A DNA stretch of 64,000 nucleotides. Source: Camelimonas abortus (GTDB taxonomy: Bacteria; Pseudomonadota; Alphaproteobacteria; Rhizobiales; Beijerinckiaceae). Shown piece after piece: positions 1-7,237 of the stretch (position 1 is the stretch's first letter; every line of letters begins with the position of its first letter). Position numbers and translations under genes: made by a program. Under the pieces are notes generated by a model. It saw only the letters and a program-made list of their open reading frames with translations. It was not told the DNA's origin and did no database searches. The stretch lies in assembly GCF_042647165.1 (NCBI RefSeq), contig NZ_JBHRUV010000030.1. One strand, given 5' to 3'.

Positions 1-103
1 GCGCGGCCCCGGCGCGGCCGCGCCGCCTGCCCCGGCCGGCGCGGGCCGGGCGCGCAGAAAGGTCGTCGCCGCGTGCGGCGGTGAGATCGCGGGTCGGGGG
101 CAC
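1..103 (-). CDS. possible 5' end of a divergent gene (partial)
   Basis: On the minus strand a GTG at 101-103 opens a frame that stays open to the window edge (about 34 codons, beginning V-P-P-T-R-D-L-T). An AAGGA-like ribosome site lies about 8 bases upstream. The encoded residues are mostly Arg, Ala and Gly and show no recognisable domain. In many alphaproteobacteria mutY lies divergently from the DUF721 gene, so a MutY N-terminus is one possibility, but no MutY motif is visible here. GC-rich DNA gives such open frames by chance, so this is a weak call. Confidence 0.22.
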   Translation of the reverse strand, partial: MPPTRDLTAARGDDLSARPARAGRGRRRGRAGAA

Positions 104-306
104 GGTCGTCCTTCTCGCTGTCCCGCACGGTCTAGCCCTCCGCGGCGGCCGGCGCCAGCCCGTCGGGCGGCGCGGGCCCGCGCGGCCTGCGGCGCGCCGC
201 CGGCCTTGGAGCGCGCCGCCGGCGACGGTATAAAAGGCGGGCGGCGAAACGCCAGCCCCTGGCGGCGCGCCCCGCCCGCCAGACCAGCCACGGGAGAGCA
301 GAGCGG

Positions 307-807
307 ATGAGCCAGCCTCGCCAGCCGGCCCGCGACTTCCAGCCGCAGCCGCTCGCCGAACTCATTGACCAGTGCCTCGACCAGGCCCTCGCCGCGCGCG
401 GCTTCGCCGCCAGCGACATATTGCTGGCGTGGGAGGACATCGTCGGCGCGCGGCTCGCCAGCCACACCCGCCCGCTGCGCATCTCATGGCCGCGCCAGTC
501 CCGCCATGGCGAGGCCGACTCGCCGGCCACGCTGGAGGTGCGCGCGGGCAGCGCCTTCGCGGTCGAGCTGCAGCACATGGCCCCGGTGATCATCGACCGC
601 ATCAACCAGCATTTCGGCTGGCGCTGCGTGGGCCGCATCGTCATCCGCCAGGGGCCGGCGCCGTCAAAGCCGCAGCCGGCGCCGCCGCGCGCCCCGGACC
701 CGCAGGCGCTGCGGCGCGCCGCCGACCTCGCCGCGCCAATCGCCGACGAGCGGCTGCGCGCGGCGGTGGCGCGGCTGGGCGCGGCCGTGCTTGACCGGCG
801 CGGGTGA
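307..807 (+). CDS. DciA/DUF721 family protein
   Basis: The 166-residue protein has the DUF721 pattern: an N-terminal helix (P-L-A-E-L-I-D-Q-C-L), a central W-x-D/E-I-V-G segment (W42-E-D-I-V-G) and a T-L-E-V-R-A-G-S-A-F-A-V-E-L-Q strand, followed by a Pro/Ala-rich tail. DUF721 proteins are related to DciA, which helps load the replicative helicase DnaB in bacteria lacking DnaC; that role is family knowledge, not visible here. The ATG at 307 follows GAGCAGAGCGG, a weak ribosome site. The next gene encodes an exported DsbA-like protein, a pairing common in alphaproteobacteria, where smc usually comes third; smc is not present here. Confidence 0.8.
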   Translation: MSQPRQPARDFQPQPLAELIDQCLDQALAARGFAASDILLAWEDIVGARLASHTRPLRISWPRQSRHGEADSPATLEVRAGSAFAVELQHMAPVIIDRINQHFGWRCVGRIVIRQGPAPSKPQPAPPRAPDPQALRRAADLAAPIADERLRAAVARLGAAVLDRRG

Positions 808-1063
808 GGAGCGCCGGAGCGCAGCGCGCGCCGGCCGCCGACTTGATTCCGCCCCGATCCGCAGATGAAATCCGCGCGGACGCATGGTTCCCGGAACGGG
901 CGCGTCCTGCACGCGCAGGGCGCCGGCGCCGCGCCCTGCGCCGGAACAGCGTGATTCTCCCAGCCAGGCTGGACAGTTTTCCGACCTGCGCTGGCGACAG
1001 GCCGGCCGGCGCGTCGCCGACGCGCCGGCTCATGAACGCCGGATATCCGGTCAGGAGAACTGC

Positions 1064-1699
1064 ATGATCACACGTCGTCGTCTGTTAGACCTCACGGTCG
1101 CCGCGACCTTCACCGCCATGGCGGCGGCCGCCGCGCCGGCCCTCGCGCAGCCGGTCAGCGTCCAGGAGCTGGAGCAGCCAGGTCCGCTCGGCGACGTGAC
1201 GCTGGGCGACAAGGCGGCGAAGGCGCATGTCATCGAATACGCGTCGCTGACCTGTTCGCACTGCGCCGAGTTTCACGAAAAAACCTGGCCGGAGTTCAAG
1301 AAGAAGTACGTGGACACCGGCAAGGTGCGCTTCACCCTGCGCGAGTTCCCGCTCGACCCGCTGGCCGCCGCCGGCTTCATGCTGGCGCGCTGCGAGGGCA
1401 ACGACAGATACTACCCCGTCACCGACCTGCTGTTCTCGCGCCAGAAGGACTGGGCCTACGCCCAGAAACCGCTCGACGGCCTCATCGACCTGCTGAAACA
1501 GGCCGGCTTCACCCGGGAGAAGGTGGAGGCCTGCCTCAAGGACCAGAAGCTGTTCGACGCCGTGACCGCAGTGCGCGACCAGGGGGCGAAGTTCGGCGTC
1601 AACGCCACGCCGTCGTTCTTCATCAACGGCAAGCTGTATCGCGGCGCGCTCTCCATGGAGGAGCTGGACAAGGCGCTGGAGCCGGTCCTCGGCAGGTAA
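1064..1699 (+). CDS. exported DsbA-like thiol oxidoreductase
   Basis: The 211-residue protein starts at an ATG preceded by AGGAGA. It has an N-terminal signal with three arginines (T-R-R-R-L-L at 3-8), a hydrophobic core and a likely cleavage after A-L-A near 28. The Arg pair could mean Tat export, but Sec is equally possible. The thioredoxin-fold active site is C64-S-H-C67, and a cis-proline loop (V-N-A-T-P-S-F-F-I-N-G) lies in the C-terminal part, so this is a DsbA/thioredoxin_4 family disulfide oxidoreductase acting in the periplasm. It sits downstream of the DUF721 gene. No DsbB partner is in the window. A longer in-frame start at 884 lacks a signal peptide context and was not used. Confidence 0.85.
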   Translation: MITRRRLLDLTVAATFTAMAAAAAPALAQPVSVQELEQPGPLGDVTLGDKAAKAHVIEYASLTCSHCAEFHEKTWPEFKKKYVDTGKVRFTLREFPLDPLAAAGFMLARCEGNDRYYPVTDLLFSRQKDWAYAQKPLDGLIDLLKQAGFTREKVEACLKDQKLFDAVTAVRDQGAKFGVNATPSFFINGKLYRGALSMEELDKALEPVLGR

Positions 1700-1823
1700 G
1701 GCCCCGCCGGGGCCGCCAGCGCGCCGCTCCCGCCAGGGCCGCCCGGAGGCCCCGCCCCTGCCCGGGAATCATGCCTGGCGGCGGGAGGGCGCGGCCGGGC
1801 GGCGGCGCTCCCTGCCGGCCGCG

Positions 1824-1907
1824 ACCCGCCCTGGCGCGGGCGCGCCGCGCCGCGAACGCGTCCCGCCCGGGGCGGGCGAATGTGTTCCGCCCAGGGCGGG
1901 AAAGTGT
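1824..1907. repeat. tandem GC-rich inverted repeats upstream of atp operon
   Basis: Two units about 26 bases long (1858-1883 and 1882-1907, period 24) share the pattern G-T-y-CCGCCC-n-GGGCGGG-n-rA. Each contains a near-perfect inverted repeat CCCGCCC/GGGCGGG with a one-base centre. A looser third copy (CCCGCCC-tggc-GCGGGCG) begins near 1824. They lie between dsbA and the AT-rich atp promoter, so they may end upstream transcription, bind a protein, or be REP-like elements. No T-run follows, so a simple intrinsic terminator is not supported. Confidence 0.5.
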
Positions 1908-1994
1908 CGCGGAAAGGCGACGCGGCGGGGCGCGCGGGGCGCAGCGACGCTGATTTGTATTTATTTTCATAAATTTAAGCGAATTTGCCTCGCC

Positions 1995-2023
1995 TTGACA
2001 CCACAATGGGCAAAAATTATGGT
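1995..2023 (+). promoter_or_regulatory. predicted promoter of the atpIBEF'F operon
   Basis: A perfect -35 TTGACA (1995-2000) is separated by 17 bases from TATGGT (2018-2023). An AT-rich tract resembling an UP element precedes it (about 1952-1987), which stands out sharply in this GC-rich DNA. Transcription would begin near 2030, about 50 bases upstream of atpI. This is a reading of sequence only. Confidence 0.65.
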
Positions 2024-2082
2024 GCCGCCGGCTTGTGGGGAAATCTGGACTCAGGGCCTTGCGGACCAGGAGCAGGTTCTCC

Positions 2083-2466
2083 ATGAGCAGTGGCGACGGA
2101 AGGAACGGAACGGACGGGGCCCCGGGGCAGCCTGGGGCGGACCTGGCGCAACGAATGCAACGGCTTGGCGCGCGGCTTGACGAGGTCGCCAGGGCGGAGG
2201 AGCAGAAGGCCAGGGCCCGGGAGCCGAAACGCCCGGCGGGCGGCCAGTCGGCGCTGGGGCGGGCGTTCCGGCTCTCGGCGGAATTCATCGCCGGCGTCGC
2301 CGCAGGCGGACTCATCGGCTGGTCGTTCGACCAGTTCACCGGCGCGTCCCCGTGGGGAATGATCGTTTTTCTGATGCTGGGCTTTGTGACCGGCGTCTAC
2401 AATGTTATGCGCGCAACCGGCCAGTTGAAGCTGCCGTCGGCGGGTGACGACGACGGCGCCAGATAA
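2083..2466 (+). CDS. atpI: ATP synthase protein I
   Basis: This 127-residue protein has a charged N-terminal half and two membrane segments (about 66-84 and 92-110) with the AtpI pattern A-G-V-A-A-G-G-L-I-G-W and G-F-V-T-G-V-Y-N-V-M. AtpI is a small inner-membrane protein that helps assemble the c-ring or supply Mg2+ in F0F1 ATP synthase; that role comes from the family. It is first in the F0 operon, as usual in alphaproteobacteria. I chose ATG 2083 because AGGAGCAGG lies 10-16 bases upstream; a start at 2035 would add 16 residues without a ribosome site. Confidence 0.9.
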   Translation: MSSGDGRNGTDGAPGQPGADLAQRMQRLGARLDEVARAEEQKARAREPKRPAGGQSALGRAFRLSAEFIAGVAAGGLIGWSFDQFTGASPWGMIVFLMLGFVTGVYNVMRATGQLKLPSAGDDDGAR

Positions 2467-2541
2467 ATCGGCTTGCGACAACCGTGCGGTCTGGCGAAAG
2501 GGGCCCATATGGGCTAACCACCGCTGATCGATTGACAAAGT

Positions 2542-2554
2542 GAACGGACCGTTC
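2542..2554. promoter_or_regulatory. perfect palindrome GAACGG-A-CCGTTC before atpB
   Basis: This 13-base perfect inverted repeat lies in the atpI-atpB spacer, 58 bases before the atpB start. It begins four bases after a TTGACA at 2532-2537. No -10 box follows at normal spacing, so an internal promoter is not well supported. It could be an operator or a small mRNA hairpin. Confidence 0.3.
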
Positions 2555-2611
2555 GCCGCGCGAGGCGCATCGGGGCGTTGCGAGGCGACAGGAAAGGGAC
2601 CTGACGGGGCC

Positions 2612-3361
2612 ATGGCAGATCCGATCCATCAGTTCCAGATCAAAAACATCGTGACGCTCGGCGCCGCCGGCGGCCATGAAATCTCGGTGACGAACTCCGC
2701 CATCTACATGTGGGTCGCCGTCGCCCTGATCGCCGTGCTGATGATCGGCGGGGCCGCGCGCGCGGCCATCGTGCCGGGCCGTCTGCAGTCGGCGGTGGAA
2801 AGCCTGTATGAATTCGTGGCCAATACGGTGCGAAGCAGCGCAGGCACCGAGGGCATGAAGTTCTTCCCCTTCGTGTTCTCGATCTTCATGTTCGTGCTGG
2901 TGCTGAACCTCATCGGCATGGTGCCCTACGCCTTCACCGTCACCAGCCACATCATCGTCACCTTTGCGCTTGCGGCCCTGGTCATTGGCGTCGTGATCCT
3001 GTACGGGTTCTTCCGTCACGGCCTCGGTTTCCTGCGCCTGTTCGTGCCGTCGGGCGTGCCCGGCTGGCTGCTTCCGCTCCTCGTGGCGGTTGAGATCGTG
3101 TCGTTCGTTTCGCGGCCGATCAGCCTGTCAGTGCGACTTTTCGCCAACATGCTCGCGGGCCACATCGCCCTGAAGATCTTCGCCGGCTTCGTGGCCACGC
3201 TGCTCGCCGCCGGCGCATGGGCGCTGCTGTCGCCGCTGCCGCTGGCGCTGTCGATCGCGCTGACCGCTCTGGAGTTCCTTGTCGCGGTTCTGCAGGCCTA
3301 CGTGTTTGCCACCCTGACAACGATCTACCTCAACGATGCGCTCCATCCGGGCCATCATTGA
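2612..3361 (+). CDS. atpB: ATP synthase F0 subunit a
   Basis: The 249-residue polytopic membrane protein is subunit a of F0, which forms the proton half-channels against the c-ring. The essential arginine is R175 in S-L-S-V-R-L-F-A-N-M-L-A-G-H, and the C-terminal helix carries the typical E-F-L-V-A-V-L-Q-A-Y-V-F. ATG 2612 follows GGAAAGGG at about 14 bases and gives the usual M-A-D-P-I-H-Q-F N-terminus; the in-frame codon at 2540 would add 24 unrelated residues. It lies between atpI and atpE in one operon. Confidence 0.95.
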   Translation: MADPIHQFQIKNIVTLGAAGGHEISVTNSAIYMWVAVALIAVLMIGGAARAAIVPGRLQSAVESLYEFVANTVRSSAGTEGMKFFPFVFSIFMFVLVLNLIGMVPYAFTVTSHIIVTFALAALVIGVVILYGFFRHGLGFLRLFVPSGVPGWLLPLLVAVEIVSFVSRPISLSVRLFANMLAGHIALKIFAGFVATLLAAGAWALLSPLPLALSIALTALEFLVAVLQAYVFATLTTIYLNDALHPGHH

Positions 3362-3399
3362 TCCCAGCTTCTCCAACTTCATCGACCAGGAGTTTTCAA

Positions 3400-3627
3400 A
3401 TGGATCCCGTTGCAGCCAAGTACATCGGCGCTGGTCTCGCTTGCTTCGGCATGGCAGGCGCTGCTCTCGCCCTCGGCAACCTGTTCGGCCAGTTCCTGTC
3501 GGGCGCGCTGCGCAATCCGTCGGCCGCCGCCGGCCAGCAGGGCACGCTGCTCCTTGGCTTCGCCCTGACTGAAGCTCTGGGCATCTTCTCGCTGCTGATC
3601 GCGCTGCTGCTGCTGTTCGCTGTCTGA
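3400..3627 (+). CDS. atpE: ATP synthase F0 subunit c
   Basis: The 75-residue proteolipid forms the rotor ring. It has two membrane helices joined by the polar loop R38-N-P40, and the proton-carrying carboxylate is E58 in F-A-L-T-E-A-L-G-I-F. The start is set by AGGAG at 3388-3392, seven bases before ATG 3400; an upstream in-frame extension to 3217 overlaps atpB and is not credible. The gene is 38 bases after atpB. A 287-base spacer follows before atpF'. Confidence 0.96.
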   Translation: MDPVAAKYIGAGLACFGMAGAALALGNLFGQFLSGALRNPSAAAGQQGTLLLGFALTEALGIFSLLIALLLLFAV

Positions 3628-3914
3628 CGCAGCGTCGGAGGGCGGCCCTCTGGCGTCCGCCCTCCGGGCCAGTCTGCCTGGCGCGTTGGAGCCTGGTCGT
3701 CGTCCGCAGCCTCGCCGGCTCCGGACGACATCCTCCAGGATCAGGACATGCGTTCGACTGGCCGGAGATTCCGTCGGGAGCCTCTGGCCCGCGCATTGCC
3801 GATGACCAGGGCGGCGTCCGCGTCGCTCCGCCAGACCCACGATACGCATCGCAGATACGCATCCCGCCTGCGCGGGGCAGCGAACCAGCCGGTTCCGCCT
3901 GAGGATTAGGTCGC

Positions 3915-4427
3915 ATGGCTAGCCCTACCCACGCCGCCTCGACGGCTTTTCCGCCCTTCGAGAGCGCGACTTTCGCGTCGCAGCTCCTGTGGGTGACGAT
4001 CTCCTTCGCCGTCCTCTACTTCCTGATGTCCCGCATCGCCCTTCCGCGCATCGCGAAGGTGATGGAGGACCGTCAGAACAGGATTACCGCCGACCTCGCC
4101 GAGGCGCAGAAGCTGCGCGCCGAGTCCGAGGAGGCCGTCGCCGCCTATGAGAAGGCCCTCGCCGAGGCCCGCGCCAACGCGCAGGCCATCGCCCAGAAGG
4201 CCCGTGACGAAATGGCGGCCGAATTCGAAGCGAAGCGCAAGGCGCTTGAGGCCGACCTCGCCGCCCAGATCGCGGCCGCCGAGGAGACCATCCGCGCCAA
4301 CGCCGCCGCCGCCATGGCCAATGTCCGCGACATCGCGGCCGAGGCCGCCAGCGCCATCGTCGAGCGCCTCACCGGCGTCGCGCCGGAGCGCGCCGAGGTG
4401 GAGGCCGCCCTCAACCGCGCGGCCTGA
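3915..4427 (+). CDS. atpF': ATP synthase F0 subunit b'
   Basis: The 170-residue protein has one membrane helix (about 22-40) and a long Ala/Glu/Lys-rich coiled coil, as expected for a peripheral-stalk b-type subunit. It has the b' hallmarks of photosynthetic and other alphaproteobacteria: an N-terminal extension before the helix and R-I-A-L-P-R-I-A-K-V-M-E-D-R-Q-N-R-I just after it. It pairs with the shorter b subunit downstream to form a heterodimeric stator. In many alphaproteobacterial annotations the same gene is called atpG or atpX. Confidence 0.92.
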   Translation: MASPTHAASTAFPPFESATFASQLLWVTISFAVLYFLMSRIALPRIAKVMEDRQNRITADLAEAQKLRAESEEAVAAYEKALAEARANAQAIAQKARDEMAAEFEAKRKALEADLAAQIAAAEETIRANAAAAMANVRDIAAEAASAIVERLTGVAPERAEVEAALNRAA

Positions 4428-4567
4428 TCCCGCGCGGGCCGCACGCGGGACAGCGCGGGCGCGTCCGGCGCCCGCCGCCAGTTTTCCGGGCGGAGAACTG
4501 AAATCCATGTTCCGGGCGCCTGACGCCGCCGCCTGGCCGGCGACAGCGCTACTGGGGAGTGCAATCG

Positions 4568-5053
4568 ATGTTGAATACGCCCGAATTCTGGGTCGCCGTA
4601 TCCTTCTTCGTGCTGCTCGGCGTGGCCTGGTGGAAGGGCGGCTTCGCGGCCGTCGGCGCCATGCTCGACAAGCGCGGCGAACGCATCGCCAGCGAGCTCG
4701 AGGAGGCCCGCCGCCTCGCCGCCGAAGCGCGCGCCCTGCGCGACGAATATGTCGCCCGCCGCAAGGCCGCCGAGAAGGAAGCCGAGGAGATCGTCGCCTC
4801 CGCCCGTGAGGAAGCGGCCCGCGTGATCCGTGAGGCCCAGCAGCGCCTCGACGACTTCGTGGCCACCCGCAAGGCGGCCGCCGAAGCCAAGATCGCCCAG
4901 GCCGAGGCCAGCGCCGCCGCCGAGGTGCGCGCCGCGGCCGCCGACGCCGCCCTGCGCGCCTCCGAGGTCATCCTGCGCGACCGCACCCGCGGCGAGACCG
5001 CCGACGCGCTGGTGCGCGAAGGCGTCAGCCAGATCCGCACCGCCTTCCACTGA
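4568..5053 (+). CDS. atpF: ATP synthase F0 subunit b
   Basis: The 161-residue protein has one membrane helix (about 7-23, W-V-A-V-S-F-F-V-L-L-G) followed by a long coiled coil to the C-terminus, the b subunit of the F0 stator. ATG 4568 follows GGGGAG at eight bases; a GTG at 4559 overlaps that ribosome site and was rejected. It is the last gene of the operon: an intrinsic terminator begins 49 bases after its stop. The F1 genes are not in the window, matching the split F0/F1 arrangement of alphaproteobacteria. Confidence 0.93.
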   Translation: MLNTPEFWVAVSFFVLLGVAWWKGGFAAVGAMLDKRGERIASELEEARRLAAEARALRDEYVARRKAAEKEAEEIVASAREEAARVIREAQQRLDDFVATRKAAAEAKIAQAEASAAAEVRAAAADAALRASEVILRDRTRGETADALVREGVSQIRTAFH

Positions 5054-5101
5054 CGCGGCGGCCGCGGCCGTCCGCGGCTTCCCGCCTGCGCCATGCGACA
5101 G

Positions 5102-5130
5102 GCCGCCCGTTTCCGGGCGGCTTTTCTTTT
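5102..5130 (+). terminator. intrinsic terminator of the atp operon
   Basis: An eight-base stem GCCGCCCG/CGGGCGGC (5102-5109 with 5114-5121) and a TTTC loop are followed by TTTTCTTTT. It is placed directly downstream of atpF. Confidence 0.85.
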
Positions 5131-5794
5131 GGGACGGACGGCGCCCCGGCGTCTTCCTCCGCTGTTTCTCCGGCGCAGGCAGGCTGATGGCCAGGGCCAC
5201 GACGCTTCTCCGGCGCCGGCGCATGCGGGCCCGGGGCGCGGCCGCCCCTGTCCCGTTCACGCCCGGGGACGATGCGCGCCAGGCATTACGCCTGCGGGCG
5301 CGAGACTGGCTGTCGCCGCGCAGGCGTTTTCATCAGGACGCGAAACCTTTCCAGCGACAGGGCATCGGGAAGCGCCCCGCTCCGCCCCTCCCCTGCCGAC
5401 ATGGCGCAAAAACGCGGACGCGCGCGGCCGTTCGCGGACCGCAGTCCGGCGAGGGCGCAGGCGCGGCGGACAGGACGGCGCTCTTCGCCAGGCGACGGCC
5501 AGGAGCCGACGGCCGGCGGCCGGCGTTCACCGTGACCGGACAGTCATCGTGACAGGAGGTAGCCCGCGTCCCGCCGGCGCGCTGACGGCACGGCCACACG
5601 GCCCTGCGCGGCCGTCAGCCTGGGCCGGCCAGCGGGCGGGCGCGCCGGCGGCTCCCCGTGGACCTGTGCATGCGGGACAATGGAAACGGAAGCAGCGAAC
5701 GCAGCTGATACCGCGCCTGCCGGCGCGGCGGCCCGCCGGACCGATTCGGCGCGACGGCGAAGCGAAAATGGCGCAAAAGTGACAGGCCCAACGA

Positions 5795-5815
5795 CCCATG
5801 CGCCGCGCACATGGG
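5795..5815. promoter_or_regulatory. inverted repeat upstream of the small-RNA promoter
   Basis: CCCATG and CATGGG are separated by nine bases (5795-5800 and 5810-5815), with one further matching pair position inside. It lies about 76-96 bases upstream of the predicted small-RNA start, a normal place for an activator or repressor site. The regulator is unknown. Confidence 0.3.
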
Positions 5816-5855
5816 CGCACGGCGAAAAAAGGACAGCTTTCCTGCCATAAAATGC

Positions 5856-5884
5856 TTGCGCCCGCGGGGAGGAACGCGTATACA
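5856..5884 (+). promoter_or_regulatory. promoter of the mmgR-like small RNA
   Basis: TTGCGC (5856-5861) and TATACA (5879-5884) are exactly 17 bases apart. The predicted start near 5891 coincides with the first base of the first RNA hairpin, which supports the assignment. Confidence 0.65.
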
Positions 5885-5890
5885 GAATGC

Positions 5891-5968
5891 GCAGCAGCGA
5901 TGCTGCAGCCCTCCTTGGGCGTTTCCTCCCTAGACTTTCGGCCACGTCCCTGACGTGGCCTTTTTTTT
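5891..5968 (+). ncRNA. mmgR: mmgR / alpha-r8 (suhB family) small RNA
   Basis: The predicted 78-base transcript has three parts. The first hairpin is GCAGCA-GCGA-TGCTGC (5891-5906), with a GNRA-type tetraloop. The second is GCCC-TCCTT-GGGC (5908-5920). A single-stranded stretch containing TTTCCTCCCT (5922-5931) then leads to a nine-base terminator stem (5940-5948 with 5952-5960) followed by eight T. The exposed TTTCCTCCCT is, as I recall, the invariant decamer of the alpha-r8/mmgR family (Rfam suhB), whose members are about 77 bases long. In Sinorhizobium meliloti mmgR limits polyhydroxybutyrate storage. The pyrimidine-rich loops could pair with Shine-Dalgarno regions. The target set in this organism is unknown. 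Confidence 0.82.
5940..5968 (+). terminator. intrinsic terminator of the small RNA
   Basis: GGCCACGTC (5940-5948) pairs perfectly with GACGTGGCC (5952-5960) around a three-base loop and is followed by TTTTTTTT (5961-5968). Confidence 0.9.
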
Positions 5969-6444
5969 GGCCGCGCGGATCATCCCCCCGCGGGGACCAA
6001 TCGTCCCTCCGCCGGGCGCCCCGTCAGGCCGCCCGTTCTGCGGGTCTTGCCTGCAGGCCGCATCTTTCCGGGCCACGCCCTTGCGCCCTGCCCGCTCTCC
6101 GGCGCTTCCGCCGCCGCAACCGCCTCGCCCGAGGCCGATACTGCAACGTACCTTATTCATACGACCAGGTTTGGCAGGGCGCAACATGTTATTTTTGGCG
6201 CCATCGCCGCGGGGGCAAAAATTTTTCCCGTGCCTCTGATTTATGACCGTTTTTCCCTCCCGCCCCCAGGCGGGGGCCTGTGCATAACTGCCTGCGGCGC
6301 GGGCGCGCCCCGTCCCCGGACAGCGGCTGCCGTCCCGCAATTTCCAGGCTAGTATGGGAATGAACGGCGCCGCTTCGCCTGCCGGCCGGGCGACGCCGCA
6401 TGTTTCGCCCGCCGCGCTGCGGCGCTACAGGAGGACGACGAGCC
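5969..6444. other. intergenic region upstream of a porin-like gene
   Basis: No credible protein gene is seen. An AT-richer stretch at about 6140-6260 probably contains the promoter for the gene at 6445, but no -35/-10 pair with normal spacing is convincing. Confidence 0.5.
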
Positions 6445-7047
6445 ATGGCCGCCTTTTCCGGCGTCTTCCGCCCCGCCGCCCTGTTCGCCGGCCTTGCGGC
6501 CGTCACGGCCGCCCTGCCGTGCAGCGCCGCCGGCCAGCAGGCCGCCGGCCCCGCGACGCCCGCCTTCGCCCGGCTGCAGCAGGAGCATGCCGGCGCCGCG
6601 CCCCGTCTCGCCGAAACGCCGGACGTGGTGCGCGCCTTCGGGCTGGACCGGCTGCCGCTCACGTTCTGGACCCGGCCCGTTCCCGCCACGCCGGAGCTGC
6701 CGCGGCTGGCCGCGGCGACGCCCGGACGGGCGTTTCCGGACAGGCCCTACATTCCCGACCTGTTAGGGGCCGAACCGTGCCCGGAGCGCGGCCCCGGCTT
6801 TTACCGGATCAGGAACTCCGACTCCTGCATCCATGTTGGCGGAACCGTCGGCGCCGGGGTGCAGATCGGCAGCCGCGGCGGCTCCGGCGCCTACACCTAC
6901 GGGCGGCTGCGCGCCGACATCGTCACCCCCTCCTCCATCGGCGACCTGACGCTGACCATGGCGGTGCAGGGAACCATGTCGCGCTTCCGCACCGGCCCGC
7001 TCTACATGCCGCCGCCGCCGCGCATCGGTCCGCCAGGCGCGCCCTGA
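6445..7047 (+). CDS. secreted protein with a short porin-like segment
   Basis: This 200-residue protein has a signal peptide (hydrophobic 10-25, likely cleavage near 28-30). Residues 112-133 (C-P-E-R-G-P-G-F-Y-R-I then S-D-S-C-I-H-V-G-G) resemble the start of the mature alphaproteobacterial porin_2 family, which reads C-G-x-G-F-x-Y-I-P-G-T-D-T-C-L-x-I-G-G. The two cysteines and the following strand-like region (about 134-175) are kept, but the protein ends in a Pro-rich tail, far short of a 350-500 residue porin. It may be a degenerate porin, an inner fragment put to another use, or a small outer-membrane protein. ATG 6445 is preceded by AGGAGGA. No partner gene is evident. Confidence 0.6.
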   Translation: MAAFSGVFRPAALFAGLAAVTAALPCSAAGQQAAGPATPAFARLQQEHAGAAPRLAETPDVVRAFGLDRLPLTFWTRPVPATPELPRLAAATPGRAFPDRPYIPDLLGAEPCPERGPGFYRIRNSDSCIHVGGTVGAGVQIGSRGGSGAYTYGRLRADIVTPSSIGDLTLTMAVQGTMSRFRTGPLYMPPPPRIGPPGAP

Positions 7048-7237
7048 GCCCGGCCGGACGCCGGACGCAGCGCCGCCTGGAGCCCGCCGGAAATCCGCCA
7101 TGGGAGCGCCGGCGGCCGGCGCGGCAGGACACGGCGCGCCGGGGCGATGCGCCGGCGGCGCGCCAGACGGCGGACGCCGCCCGCCGGGGGGCGGCGTCGC
7201 CGTGGCGCCGGCTGCGGCCGGCGGATCCGCGCGAGGG

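Larger units (their letters stand above)
5131..5890. other. gene-poor gap before the small RNA
   Basis: No credible protein gene is seen. The open frames here are arginine-rich, lack ribosome sites and overlap one another. The gap contains a candidate operator at 5795-5815 and the small-RNA promoter at 5856-5884, described separately. Confidence 0.6.

Noticed and set aside
132..644. 170-codon minus-strand frame opposite the DciA-like gene
   Set aside because: Trp/Arg/Ser-rich shadow of the DUF721 gene on the plus strand.
1697..1720. GGCCCCG/CGGGGCC hairpin after the first DsbA gene as a terminator
   Set aside because: No T-run follows, so an intrinsic terminator is not supported.
5093..5782. 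229-codon frame after the atp terminator
   Set aside because: Arg/Pro/Ala-rich, no ribosome site, overlaps other frames and matches no family.
5887..6246. 119-codon frame overlapping the small RNA
   Set aside because: It starts inside the RNA and runs through its terminator; composition is random.
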